64,000 bases of DNA from Bradyrhizobium sp. 1 (GCF_023073315.1 NZ_JADPJH010000010.1:1-64000); one strand, 5' to 3'; shown: positions 1-8,319, counted from the first letter of the stretch. A program made the numbers and translations. Notes: generated from the sequence alone by a model not told the origin.

Positions 1-243
1 GCTCTCGCTGGTCTCCGTCAAGAACTCCCGCAACAGATCATCCATGGGGTACGCCTTACTGAGCTGAACTTCGACGCCTGTGCCACGTCTGGAATCGGCG
101 GAAGTCTTCGCTTTGGATCGTTAGACAACCCCTTTCACGGTCCCGTTAATTTCATCCTCCGTGCTAATACGGATATTGAAGAGAAGTTTGCGGTTCGACG
201 GCATGCGCGAGCGCTTTTCGGCAAAACCCGCGCCGAGCCGTGA
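1..243 (+). CDS. Possible 3' end of a protein gene, unknown function (partial)
   Basis: The first forward frame is open from the window edge to a TGA at 241-243, giving about 80 residues without a start codon, so a gene could enter from the left. The peptide is mixed in composition and not low-complexity, with a basic C-terminus ending KTRAEP. I do not recognise a family. Third-position GC bias is weaker than in the clear genes further on, so it could be an accessory gene or chance read-through. Confidence 0.3.
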   Translation, partial: ALAGLRQELPQQIIHGVRLTELNFDACATSGIGGSLRFGSLDNPFHGPVNFILRANTDIEEKFAVRRHARALFGKTRAEP

Positions 244-465
244 CGGGAACGAGCGTTAGGTAAACGCGCCGATAACGGCAGGTCGATGCAAACGAAAAAA
301 GTGCGTCCCTGAAGGGCGATACGCGCGGCCCGCGTGAAATCGAAGCCAATCACCCGCAATCGGATCGGCTCTCGCGACCACAACTTCGTGCACGGCCAGA
401 AGCCGCACGGTCCGCATTTGCGGTAAACGAACGCTTACCTCGCCGCTGCTGCGGCCGGCGCCGCG

Positions 466-945
466 CTAACCCATGCGCGAGGCCGCGGCAATGTCGTCGG
501 GACGGTGCTCCGCGAGGCAATCGTTGATGGCGGCAAGAAGCGCGTGCGGCGTAAACGGCTTGCGCAGGCAGCGCGCCGCACCGAGCTCCAGTGCCATCCG
601 CAGGAAATCGGGCGCAGGCGAATTCAGATTTGCAAAGGCGTAGCCGGACATAGCGACCAGCGGAATGGCGGGTGCCCTCTCGTGGAAGATCCTGATCGAT
701 TCGAACCCGCGCATGTGCGGCATGAAGATATCGATGATCATCAAATCGAACTGCCCGTGCTCGAGAGCGCGCAATCCTGCTTCACCTCCTTCGGCAATCG
801 TCACTTGAAAATGGTTTCGCTGCAAATAGACATCGATGGCCATGCACACCATCGGGTCGTCGTCGACAACGAGAATATGGCGCAGATTTTCTGTCCCCGT
901 TTGAGTTTCCCGTTTCGGCGATTCAATAATTGAATCGTGGGGCAA
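466..945 (-). CDS. Single-domain (CheY-like) response regulator
   Basis: This is a stand-alone receiver domain of about 159 residues. It has the acidic pocket VVDDDP, the phospho-acceptor aspartate in the block DLMIIDIFMP, the switch threonine/serine block VAMSGYA and the conserved lysine in LRKPFTP. No output domain follows, so it probably acts through protein contacts in a phosphorelay; an Hpt protein at about 3.1 kb is a plausible partner (inference). The frame stays open upstream to an ATG at 1092, but the extra 49 residues are Arg/Pro/Ser-rich and unlike a receiver. A TTG at 945 is preceded by a good ribosome site (GAGGAG, 6 nt upstream), so I chose that start. Confidence 0.82.
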   Translation of the reverse strand: MPHDSIIESPKRETQTGTENLRHILVVDDDPMVCMAIDVYLQRNHFQVTIAEGGEAGLRALEHGQFDLMIIDIFMPHMRGFESIRIFHERAPAIPLVAMSGYAFANLNSPAPDFLRMALELGAARCLRKPFTPHALLAAINDCLAEHRPDDIAAASRMG

Positions 946-1378
946 GCCTTTCTCCTCTGGTTGGGATCGAAGAATTGACGGTCGCGAGGGTCGGCGGGGG
1001 AACCAGCAAGGCGAAGGTGATGGACGCGAACTCTGCGGCCATGCGGCGCCATGGTTCGGAGCAATGACCGATCGCCGTAACCGCTCGTCCAACGAACGAG
1101 ACTGCGCGACGTCCGATTGAGGCGCGGATCCAATGGTTCCGGCTCACGAGGCCCCCTTGCCACGTTTTCCCGCAAGCCTGTTGCAGGAGCGGCGCGCGAG
1201 TTCAGGAACGAATCGGCGCGCCGTTCTTAATTCCGCCGTAAATGCGACCGGCTGTCTGCCTCCCAACGGGTATATGGACGACACCACAACCTTTGAAATA
1301 TAATTCTGCCGCCGTGCAACTGGATGACGAACCGGGCGCGGCGTCGATCATACGTCGCACATTTCGGATTGAGCCTGC
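946..1378. other. Gene-free stretch between response regulator and Crp/Fnr gene
   Basis: The two flanking genes diverge from this 430-base segment, so it must hold both promoters. Open frames here are short and overlap each other on both strands without a ribosome site. I see no convincing -35/-10 pair, FNR-type box (TTGAT-N4-ATCAA) or RNA gene. Confidence 0.4.
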
Positions 1379-2089
1379 ATGACCGCGAGCGGCCACCCGT
1401 CCAACCAGCTGCTGCGAATGCTCGACGCGGCTGATCTCGATCTGCTGCGGCCTCATCTGGCGACGGTGGAAATGGTCAGGGAATCTGTCTTGGGCGAGGC
1501 CGGCACCCCGCTGAGATACGTCTACTTCCCGCACGGTGGAACCGTGTCGATCACGGTCGGCCTCTCGGAAGGACAAATGATCGAGGTGGCGATGCTGGGC
1601 CGCGATAGTGTCGTCGGTGGCGGCGCCGCGCTTGCCGACGGCTTCGCGTTGGCGGACGCGATCGTGCTGTTCCCCGGGACTGCTTCCATGCTCGAAATAG
1701 CGGCTTTCCGTGCCGTCGCTGCCGCGAGCATCTCGTTTCGCAGTCTGATGATCCGCCACGAGCAGGTCCTGCTCGCGCATGCGCAGCAATCATTACTCTG
1801 CAATACGCTGCACCCGGTCGAGGCACGCCTCGCGCGCTGGCTCCTGCGTGCTCGTGACCTGTCCGACAGCGATATCCTCCCGCTCACGCAGGAGGCGCTG
1901 GCGGAGATGATGGGCGTACGGCGCAACGCCATTTCCCTCGTCGCACATGCGCTCCAGCGCGGCGGCATCATCCATTACACCCGCGGGCAGATCGAAATCG
2001 TCGACCTGCCAGCGCTGCAGGCGACGTCCTGTGATTGCTATGCAGCAGTGAAGACCCACCACGCTGCGATACTCGGAATCCGGCAATGA
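1379..2089 (+). CDS. Crp/Fnr-family transcriptional regulator (copy 1)
   Basis: A 236-residue protein. Residues 15-130 resemble a cyclic-nucleotide-binding beta roll (YFPHGGTVSI, then a GRDS turn at about 75-78), and residues 169-193 form the Crp-type helix-turn-helix (LTQEALAEMMGVRRNAISLV), with a winged C-terminus. There is no N-terminal cysteine cluster of the FNR type, so an oxygen-sensing Fe-S cluster is unlikely. Cysteines at 141 and near the C-terminus (CDC) are shared with the next gene. It belongs to the group of Crp/Fnr regulators that are numerous in Bradyrhizobium; ligand and targets are unknown. The neighbour at 2.2 kb is a paralogue in the same orientation. Confidence 0.85.
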   Translation: MTASGHPSNQLLRMLDAADLDLLRPHLATVEMVRESVLGEAGTPLRYVYFPHGGTVSITVGLSEGQMIEVAMLGRDSVVGGGAALADGFALADAIVLFPGTASMLEIAAFRAVAAASISFRSLMIRHEQVLLAHAQQSLLCNTLHPVEARLARWLLRARDLSDSDILPLTQEALAEMMGVRRNAISLVAHALQRGGIIHYTRGQIEIVDLPALQATSCDCYAAVKTHHAAILGIRQ

Positions 2090-2278
2090 TGCCGACGCCA
2101 ATGCGATGGGCTGCATGCCGCCATGCACACAATGCGGCGTCTGACGTAGTTGCCCGGATTACAATGTACCAATTGCCAATATATCCCGATGTGAACATGA
2201 TGAAACTTACCCGCGCAGGGAATGAATTCGCTCGCCGCGCTGGACTGGCGCAGGAGACGGGAGGCAATTTTGGAAACG

Positions 2279-2977
2279 ATGGTGCGTCCATCCAACGGTT
2301 TCCTGTCCGCGCTGTCGGCGGACGATTATGAATTGATCCGCCCATATCTGCGCACGATCGATCTGCCGCATGAAGCGGTGCTGGTCGAAACCGGCGAGAC
2401 GCTCAAGCGTGCCTATTTTCCGCAACGCGGCGTCATCTCGCTGGTGGTGAAGCTCGCCAAGGGCGAGCATGTGCAGGTCGCCATGATCGGGCGCGACAGC
2501 CTGCTCGGAACGCTCTCGACCATGGGCGATGCCTGCGCGCTGAACACGGCGACCGTGCTGGTTCCCGGCGTCGCCTCCGTGATGGACCTCGACCGGCTGC
2601 GCGGTGCGGCCGACCAGAGCAACACCTTGCGGACCTTGCTCACACGCCATGGACTCGCGGTCTACGCGCAGGTTCAGCAGACCGCGGGCTGCAACGCCGC
2701 ACATCCGGTGGAATCGCGACTGTCGCGCTGTTTGCTGCACACCCATGATCTGTCCGGCGACTATCGGCTGCTGCTGACCCAGGAGGCGATGGCGCAGATG
2801 ATCGGCGCGCGGCGCAACAGCGTGTCGCTGGTCGCCAACACCTTGCAGCAGGCCAATTTCATCCATTACAGCCGCGGGCACATCCAGATCCTGAACCTGG
2901 AAGGCCTGCGCCAGACGGCGTGCGAGTGCTACGCCACCGTGAAGGCCCAGTACGACCGGCTGCTCGGCCAACACTGA
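2279..2977 (+). CDS. Crp/Fnr-family transcriptional regulator (copy 2)
   Basis: This is a paralogue of the preceding gene: the same effector-domain landmarks (YFPQRGVISLVV, MIGRDSLLG), a matching HTH (LTQEAMAQMIGARRNSVSLV), and the same ending (HYSRGHIQI, then CECYATVK, versus HYTRGQIEI and CDCYAAVK). Three starts are possible. ATG 2222 adds 19 residues absent from copy 1. TTG 2270 has GGAGG 5 nt upstream. ATG 2279 matches the N-terminus of copy 1 best, and I used it. Ligand and targets are unknown. The tandem arrangement suggests a local duplication followed by divergence. Confidence 0.83.
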   Translation: MVRPSNGFLSALSADDYELIRPYLRTIDLPHEAVLVETGETLKRAYFPQRGVISLVVKLAKGEHVQVAMIGRDSLLGTLSTMGDACALNTATVLVPGVASVMDLDRLRGAADQSNTLRTLLTRHGLAVYAQVQQTAGCNAAHPVESRLSRCLLHTHDLSGDYRLLLTQEAMAQMIGARRNSVSLVANTLQQANFIHYSRGHIQILNLEGLRQTACECYATVKAQYDRLLGQH

Positions 2978-3132
2978 CCGGCGAGGTCGCGTGGTAAACC
3001 TGCGGCTAATGCCGGCCTGCAAACACAGATCGTCCTGCTACCGGAACTGAAATTCAAATGCCGTAGACACGAACGTGCCTCGCGCCGGGCGGGCCGCGCG
3101 ACCAACGAGCCGTGACCAGGACAGGCAAACCC

Positions 3133-3510
3133 ATGTTTGAAGTGACCGTCGCACCTGCGCAGAAGGTGCTCGATGCCGAACCCGCGCGCGAGCCAGGCGC
3201 ATATGCGGCGCTCGTGCGCGAGATCGGCGAAGACGGCGCCGGTGAGGTGCGCACCGTGTTCTGGAGCGAAACCCGCACGCGGCTGCAACTGTTCCGTAGG
3301 CTTTCGCTCGCGCAGCATAACGCCAAAATCGCGCGCGAAGCGCATTCGCTGAAGAGCGCGGCCGCAACGTTCGGCTATGCCAGGCTCGCGGCGCTGGCGC
3401 TGCAGTTGGAGAAGTCCGCGGAGACGCTTCGAGAGGCCAAATTCCACGATCTGCTGGACCGGATGGACGCGGCCTTTGAGGCCGCGCGTGCGCAGGAACC
3501 GCAGACCTGA
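3133..3510 (+). CDS. Hpt (histidine phosphotransfer) domain protein
   Basis: A 125-residue protein whose central helix reads REAHSLKSAAATFGYARL, the classic Hpt phosphorylation motif (H-S-L-K-[SG]-x-[SA]) with the histidine at about residue 71. It would shuttle phosphate between a hybrid kinase and a response regulator in the cytoplasm. The stand-alone receiver at 466-945 is a nearby candidate partner (inference from proximity only). A GTG at 3112 in frame would add seven residues; the ATG at 3133 has a purine-rich GGACAGG about 7 nt upstream. No kinase gene lies in the window. Confidence 0.8.
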   Translation: MFEVTVAPAQKVLDAEPAREPGAYAALVREIGEDGAGEVRTVFWSETRTRLQLFRRLSLAQHNAKIAREAHSLKSAAATFGYARLAALALQLEKSAETLREAKFHDLLDRMDAAFEAARAQEPQT

Positions 3511-3610
3511 CGGAGAGTGCGTGCAAAACCCGCCGTACTTCTACGGTTGGCGATTTTCACGGATGGCTAATCATGGGAGGCGATAGTCGCCGGAAACCAG
3601 GAGGGTTTCC

Positions 3611-3859
3611 ATGTTCACCTACGAGACTGCGGACCAGAAAGAAGTCCGTCGCTTCCGCATCGCTCAATTCAACGGCCGCATGGCGACGGTGACGTCTGGC
3701 GAGGCGACGGTGACTGGCTTCGTGCGCTCGGTGCTGGAGCAGGAATCGAGCACTCCCCCGCGCTGGACCATCACGATCGTCCCGAACACGCCGAAGGAAG
3801 AGATCAAGCCGCTGCGGCCTTCGTCGCGCGCGCGTCCCTTCGCTGAAGACTATTTCTGA
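3611..3859 (+). CDS. Small protein of unknown function, 82 residues
   Basis: A short basic protein with no signal peptide or membrane segment. It starts MFTYETADQK and ends RARPFAEDYF, with a central stretch alternating charged and beta-branched residues (WTITIVP) that could form a small beta domain. The start is well supported: CAGGAGGG lies 7-8 nt before ATG 3611. I do not recognise a named domain. It sits between an Hpt gene and a LuxR regulator, and a strong palindrome follows at 3913-3932. Confidence 0.7.
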   Translation: MFTYETADQKEVRRFRIAQFNGRMATVTSGEATVTGFVRSVLEQESSTPPRWTITIVPNTPKEEIKPLRPSSRARPFAEDYF

Positions 3860-3912
3860 GCACGATCGGGGCCCGGAGTCTTCCGGGGTCTTGGCCTTCT
3901 AAGGTTTTGGGC

Positions 3913-3932
3913 GCGCCGCCGGTCGGCGGCGC
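3913..3932. terminator. GC-rich hairpin between converging genes
   Basis: A perfect 8-bp stem, GCGCCGCC / GGCGGCGC with a GGTC loop, lies between the stop of the 82-residue gene and the stop of the LuxR gene on the other strand. There is no clear T run on either side, so intrinsic termination is only suggested. Confidence 0.4.
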
Positions 3933-3944
3933 AACAGAACAGCC

Positions 3945-4568
3945 TCAATCGATCGAATGCAGCAACGCCGCGCGGACAAGGTCCGCCGTATTGCGGGCAC
4001 CGAGCTTGCGCATCGCCTCGGCACGATGGCTCTCGAACGTGCGCGGGCTGATCTGCATGCGAAGCGCGCCCTGCTTGTTCGAATAACCCTCGCTGATCAG
4101 CCGGAGCACCTCGCGTTCGCGCTTGGTCAGCCGCTTCTGGCCCGACAGGCCAACGAGCTCGGCGCTCTGCACATGCTGAGTTTGCTGTACGCGCGCGGCC
4201 TTCAATTCTGCGTCCTCGGCCCTGGACGCGAACGGCAAGCCACCGTTCTGGGGACCGGCGAGCTGCTTGACCAAGCCGCAAACGCGCTCGGTCTGCGCCA
4301 GCGCATTTTCCACCACCCGCTGCAAATAGACCCGATCGCCTGAGACGGGCGCGAGCTGGTCGCTGTGGTGCTTGATTTCGCCCATGTAGAGCAGGAGCGC
4401 AGTCAGGGGTCCGTTGAGCTCGCGGGCGATGGCGGCGGCCATTTCGTCGGCCGCCTTGGCACGGACGGCGTTCAGGCGGACGAAATCGAGCTCTTCAGCT
4501 GGAGCGGTGCTGCTGTCGTACCATTCCGACGGCCGCGAATCGGTGGCCGTATCATTCTGTGACCCCAT
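3945..4568 (-). CDS. LuxR-type regulator with a degenerate HisKA-like segment
   Basis: A 207-residue protein. Residues 145-203 are a LuxR/FixJ-type helix-turn-helix (LTKREREVLRLISEGYSNKQ, then SPRTFESHRAEAMRKLGARN), so it is a DNA-binding regulator. Residues 41-100 look like a histidine-kinase dimerization helix: AAIARELNGPLTALLLYM matches the H-box pattern (H-E-L-N-x-P-L-T-A), but the phospho-accepting histidine is replaced by arginine (R49). There is no ATPase domain and no receiver. The segment may serve only for dimerization or for docking a receiver. The ATG at 4568 is the only sensible start. Confidence 0.8.
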   Translation of the reverse strand: MGSQNDTATDSRPSEWYDSSTAPAEELDFVRLNAVRAKAADEMAAAIARELNGPLTALLLYMGEIKHHSDQLAPVSGDRVYLQRVVENALAQTERVCGLVKQLAGPQNGGLPFASRAEDAELKAARVQQTQHVQSAELVGLSGQKRLTKREREVLRLISEGYSNKQGALRMQISPRTFESHRAEAMRKLGARNTADLVRAALLHSID

Positions 4569-4909
4569 GTGACCTGTTTAGCGGAACCAGGGCCGATCTG
4601 TGGTTAACTTTTTGCTCCGTAAGACTACGGTGATTTTGGCGGTTTTACGCTAAAAAATCGACATCGGCACAATTTATGCTTGCGCGGCGCCTCCGAGGAG
4701 CCCGCGGAGGTTGATAAACCTGCCCGCGCGGCGGGCAGCGGGACAGCTGCCCGGTTAACGGTCCAGTTACCAGCCCCGCCGACCATCCCCGGATTTTACG
4801 GATAAATTAACAATGACTTGCTTCTCTCAATCACGATTGAGAGCGCGCAAATGCCTCCATGCATCAGGCCTATAGGTCTTGCGGGAAACGCTGCGGAAGA
4901 TTGCGTGCC
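4569..4909. promoter_or_regulatory. Divergent intergenic region with palindromes
   Basis: These 340 bases separate two divergent genes and contain no credible gene. Small stems occur at about 4688-4708 (CCTCCG...CGGAGG) and in the CCCGCGCGGCGGG stretch after it. At 4755-4769 the sequence TTAA-N7-GTTA is one mismatch from a CtrA box (TTAA-N7-TTAA). A perfect 20-base palindrome follows at 4824-4843. Promoters for both flanking genes must lie here. Confidence 0.4.
4824..4843. promoter_or_regulatory. Perfect palindrome, candidate operator
   Basis: CTCTCAAT, a CACG spacer and ATTGAGAG form an exact 8+8 inverted repeat ending 66 nt before the ATG at 4910. Its AT-rich arms and position suggest a dimeric regulator site rather than a terminator. 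The binding protein is unknown. Confidence 0.4.
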
Positions 4910-6073
4910 ATGAACGACATCGATCAGCTATCGGAATTCCTGCAGAGGCTGACCCCGCTGTCGCGCAGCTGTCTGCTCAGCGAGCTCGAGCGGCTCGAAC
5001 TGTGCGGCGTCGACATGCCGGGCTCGTCCGGCGTTCAGGCCAAGCTTCGCGCCGAGTTTCGCAAGGACGGATCGACCCAGGCACGTGCCACCAATCCCTC
5101 ACGCTACTTCTTTGCCCCGCTCGAGCTGTTGCTGATCGACGGCGCGCCCGAGCATGCCAATATGGGGCGGATCTCGCGCAACACGCTCACCCCGATCTGG
5201 GAGTGGATCTGCCGCGACCTGCTGCCGACCATGGCGCGCGACTACATCAAGGCGATCAACGACCAGGTCAACGCCAACAACCCCAAGGAAGTGCTGAAGA
5301 CCGCATCGATCTTCCAGACCAAGGTCGTCAAGGTGCTCGAGAATACGCTGGCTTCAGCCGAGAGCGCTGAATTCGCCCGCGGCAAGCTCGCGCAGTACAC
5401 CGCTTCGCGCACGGCCTTCGACGATGTGAGAAAGATGCAGCATGTGCTACGTGCCGGTGACGCGCTGCCGAAGTTCAACGAAAAACTGCCTGAGAAGATC
5501 GCGAAATTCGAGGACGGGCAGGTTGCCCAGATCACTGCTCAGCTCGACGCCTTCAAGAAATCCCGTCCCGATGCGCTGCCCTTCGCGCTGGCGCTTGTGG
5601 CGCGGCGCCTGAAGACGTCATGGCAATTGGTGCGCCTCGCCACCAAGCCCGCTGCCAGCAAGAGCGCGGCGGACATCGCCGCCACACGCTATGCCTGCGT
5701 CGTTCCCATGGTGCTCGACCGGCTCGACGACAAGCGGCTGGCTCTGAGGATCGCGCTGCGCCACAACCGGATCCTCATCGCGCGCGACCTGCTCGCCGAT
5801 ATCTACGACACCGAATACGCGCTCAAGGTCCGCATCGACGGCATCGAAAGTTGCGAATGGGGTATCCGGCTCCAGCAATTGATGGATGCGATCGCGGCGC
5901 TGGTCTCGGCAGAGGTCAGCCGCTTCCCTTCCAATGTCGGACACATCCTCGGCTCGCGCCGGCTGCGCAGCCACGACACGCTCGGCGGCAAGCTTTCCTA
6001 TCTGGCCTGGAAGGGACGTGACGTTGTGCAGGATGGCGCGGCGGCGTTTCGCAAATTGATCGGGCAAACCTGA
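4910..6073 (+). CDS. Conserved-looking protein of unknown function, 387 residues
   Basis: A soluble, mostly helical protein with no signal peptide or membrane segment and no motif I recognise. It begins MNDIDQLSEFLQRLTPLSRS. A block near residue 75 reads SRYFFAPLELLLIDG, a Lys/Glu-rich helical region lies around residues 130-240, and a basic C-terminal part contains RHNRILIARDLLADIYDTEY. An in-frame ATG at 4859 would add 17 residues, but the ATG at 4910 gives a natural N-terminus. It stands alone, flanked by long gene-free regions. Codon bias is that of the core genome, which supports it being a real gene. Confidence 0.72.
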   Translation: MNDIDQLSEFLQRLTPLSRSCLLSELERLELCGVDMPGSSGVQAKLRAEFRKDGSTQARATNPSRYFFAPLELLLIDGAPEHANMGRISRNTLTPIWEWICRDLLPTMARDYIKAINDQVNANNPKEVLKTASIFQTKVVKVLENTLASAESAEFARGKLAQYTASRTAFDDVRKMQHVLRAGDALPKFNEKLPEKIAKFEDGQVAQITAQLDAFKKSRPDALPFALALVARRLKTSWQLVRLATKPAASKSAADIAATRYACVVPMVLDRLDDKRLALRIALRHNRILIARDLLADIYDTEYALKVRIDGIESCEWGIRLQQLMDAIAALVSAEVSRFPSNVGHILGSRRLRSHDTLGGKLSYLAWKGRDVVQDGAAAFRKLIGQT

Positions 6074-6395
6074 TCCGGCGCTAGCGCGGCAGGCACAGGA
6101 AGCGATCGAGAAATCGCCCTGACAGCACGAATCTGAACCACCAATGCATCATTCGCCGCATCGACATAGCTGCAATCCTAAACAGCCCACCACCGGCTAT
6201 CCGGACCAATAGCGCAGGTGCAGCAATACGCATGTGATGTGCTTCACACTCGCGCCATTGGGCCCGCGCGCATTGTCGCAGAACCGTCACGAGCGAAGAC
6301 GAAACATGCGCGTATCGCGCGAAAATGAGTTCTTCGGCGAGGCGCCCGTCCCCTATTCTCCGATCCATCGCATGAGCATTGGGAAGGAGTTCACG
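6074..6395. other. Gene-free stretch upstream of the secreted protein gene
   Basis: In 320 bases I see no supported gene. The frame of the next gene is open back to an ATG at 6234, but that extension lacks a ribosome site and would hide a good signal peptide. No RNA gene or strong palindrome was noticed. Confidence 0.35.
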
Positions 6396-6821
6396 ATGAG
6401 ATCGAACCGAAAGACATTGACGGTGGCGGCCTTGCTTGCGGGCGCGCTGGCGCTCACGTCGACGACGATGGCACAGACCTCGCCGCCGCAGGGAAATGCG
6501 GCGCCGACCGCCGACAACGCAGTCCTGCTCACCGTGTTCTTCAAGCACGACCAGTCCCGTCCGCTGAACGAGCTGAACGCGCAGCTCGAGAAGCAGGGCT
6601 ACTACAAATCCTTCCCGCCGCCCGGAATCGAGGTCGTGAGCTGGTACGTGATGATGGGCATCGGCCAGGTGATTACGCTGCGCCTGCCGGCCTCGCGCTT
6701 ACGCGAAGTCAATCGCATCGTCGAGGATACCGCGTGGGGTCCCTACCGCACCGAATTCTATCCGACCTACGACTACAAGGCCGTCGGCATGGCCCAACAC
6801 GACAAGGCCACGGCCAATTGA
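6396..6821 (+). CDS. Secreted protein of unknown function, 141 residues
   Basis: The N-terminus is a clear Sec signal peptide (MRSNRKTLTVAALLAGALAL, cleavage likely after the AQ near residue 27). A mature domain of about 115 residues contains VLLTVFFKHDQSRPLNELNA, GIEVVSWYVMMGIGQVITLR and a Tyr-rich end. No membrane anchor follows, so a periplasmic location is expected. GGGAAGGAG lies 7-8 nt before ATG 6396, which fixes the start. I do not recognise the fold; the pattern (short ferredoxin-like beta strands) suggests a small binding domain, but that is a guess. Confidence 0.75.
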   Translation: MRSNRKTLTVAALLAGALALTSTTMAQTSPPQGNAAPTADNAVLLTVFFKHDQSRPLNELNAQLEKQGYYKSFPPPGIEVVSWYVMMGIGQVITLRLPASRLREVNRIVEDTAWGPYRTEFYPTYDYKAVGMAQHDKATAN

Positions 6822-7104
6822 GGAGTCCATTATTCAATTGGGCGAAGCGCAAACGGCTTCGTCCAATTACAGGACACGGGCGTGCGCGCCGCCAATCTGC
6901 GCACTGCGAAAATCGGGCGTGATTGTCGCACGCGCGTGCGCAACGCGCTGGCAGACGTAAAAACTTCTCGAAGGAGATCCGTACAATTTTAGAAATGATG
7001 CGTGCTTTAACGTTACCGAGATAATTCAACAATCGGCTGAAGCCCTCCATATTTGAAACTGCTCACGTCGCTAACACACCGAGACGGAACGGGAGTGGTT
7101 TGCG

Positions 7105-8319
7105 ATGGACGATGCAATTATTGAACTCGCCGGACGGAGGCCAAAGACCTTCGGACGGCGAAAGGTGACGCCGCGCGCATGCGTGGCCGACGGCAAACGC
7201 CACTTGCGCGCCTTCATGAGCGAAGTGCTGGAGGATCTCGGTTTCGTCACCAGCGAATGCGCGAGCGCCGACGAGCTGCAGGCGATGCTGCCCAATGAGC
7301 TGCCGGATCTGATCCTGCTCGGCATCGCCGCCGATGGCATCGAGCCGGGAAAATTTTTGGAGATCCTGGTGCGCGAGGCCTTCGACGGCAAGGTTCTCGC
7401 GGTCGGCGCCCGCGAGTCGATCATCGTCAAGGCGGTGCAGCAGGTCGGCGAAGAATACGGCCTTGCGATGCTGCCGCCGCTGACCACGCCCTTCGCCGCG
7501 GAGACGCTGCGCGAGCGCGTCGCGATGCTGCTGCCGGAGGAGCCGGCGCCGAGCCCGGCCGTGCATGTCGGCGAAGCCTTGCATGCCGGCTGGCTCGAGC
7601 TTTGGTACCAGCCCAAGATCGACGCGCGCACGCTGGTCCGCAGCGGTGCCGAGGCCTTGGTGCGGATGCGGCACCCGACCTGGGGCGTGGTGCCTCCCGC
7701 TTATTTCATTCCCGAGGCGCACGATCCGCACTTCCGCGATCTCTCGGAATTCGTGATCGAGCGAGCCTTGCAGGACTGGCATTATCTCTTGGAGCGGCAG
7801 AGCCAGGTCGATCTCTCGATCAATTTGCCGGCGTCGTATCTGAAGGACCCGCAAGCCGTACACGATCTCTGCCGCCGCATGCCGACGCATCCTGCGTTCG
7901 GCGGGTTGACGATCGAGATCGACAGCGAGGAAGCGATCCGCGACCTCGATCTCCTTGTCGAGGTCGCACGCGAAATGAGCCTGCACAATATCGGCCTGTC
8001 GATCGACAATCTCGGCGCCAACTGGCCGGAGCTGATGGATTTGGGCAAGATTCCCTTCATCAAGCTCAAGGCCGACCGGCACTTCGTCACCGGCAGCGGC
8101 ACCGATCGCCTCAAGCGCACGGTGTGCCGCCACATCGTCGAGCTTTCACATGGCTATGGCGTACGCGCCGTCGCCGAAGGCGTCGAGAGCCGCGCCGACC
8201 TCGTCGCCGCGAACGAGCTCGGCTTCGACTTCGTGCAAGGCTTTCTGTTCGGCAAGCCGATGCCGCTGAAGAAGTTTGCGCGGAGCACGCTGACGCGAAC
8301 GGTAATGGACCCGGCCTGA
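7105..8319 (+). CDS. Degenerate receiver-EAL domain protein
   Basis: A 404-residue protein. Residues 22-145 fold-match a receiver, but the phospho-acceptor position in DLILLG is glycine (about residue 73), so it cannot be phosphorylated in the usual way. Residues 155-395 are an EAL domain (cyclic-di-GMP phosphodiesterase family): AEALVR carries the EAL triad at 183-185, SINLP has the metal asparagine (about 240), IEID has the glutamate (about 271), LKADR has the lysine (about 322), AEGVES and QGFLFGKP are present. The DD of the DDFG loop reads DN (301-302). Activity may therefore be weak or absent. The start is preceded by GGGAGTGGTTTGCG. Confidence 0.82.
   Translation: MDDAIIELAGRRPKTFGRRKVTPRACVADGKRHLRAFMSEVLEDLGFVTSECASADELQAMLPNELPDLILLGIAADGIEPGKFLEILVREAFDGKVLAVGARESIIVKAVQQVGEEYGLAMLPPLTTPFAAETLRERVAMLLPEEPAPSPAVHVGEALHAGWLELWYQPKIDARTLVRSGAEALVRMRHPTWGVVPPAYFIPEAHDPHFRDLSEFVIERALQDWHYLLERQSQVDLSINLPASYLKDPQAVHDLCRRMPTHPAFGGLTIEIDSEEAIRDLDLLVEVAREMSLHNIGLSIDNLGANWPELMDLGKIPFIKLKADRHFVTGSGTDRLKRTVCRHIVELSHGYGVRAVAEGVESRADLVAANELGFDFVQGFLFGKPMPLKKFARSTLTRTVMDPA

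Noticed and set aside
135..383. Reverse ORF of 82 codons at the left edge
   Set aside because: It has no ribosome site and no recognisable pattern, and it overlaps a slightly more plausible forward partial frame.
946..1092. N-terminal extension of the response regulator
   Set aside because: The 49 extra residues are Arg/Pro/Ser-rich, and a TTG with a good ribosome site begins right before the receiver domain.
2090..2278. FNR/FixK box near the Crp/Fnr genes
   Set aside because: No TTGAT-N4-ATCAA or close variant was found in either upstream region.
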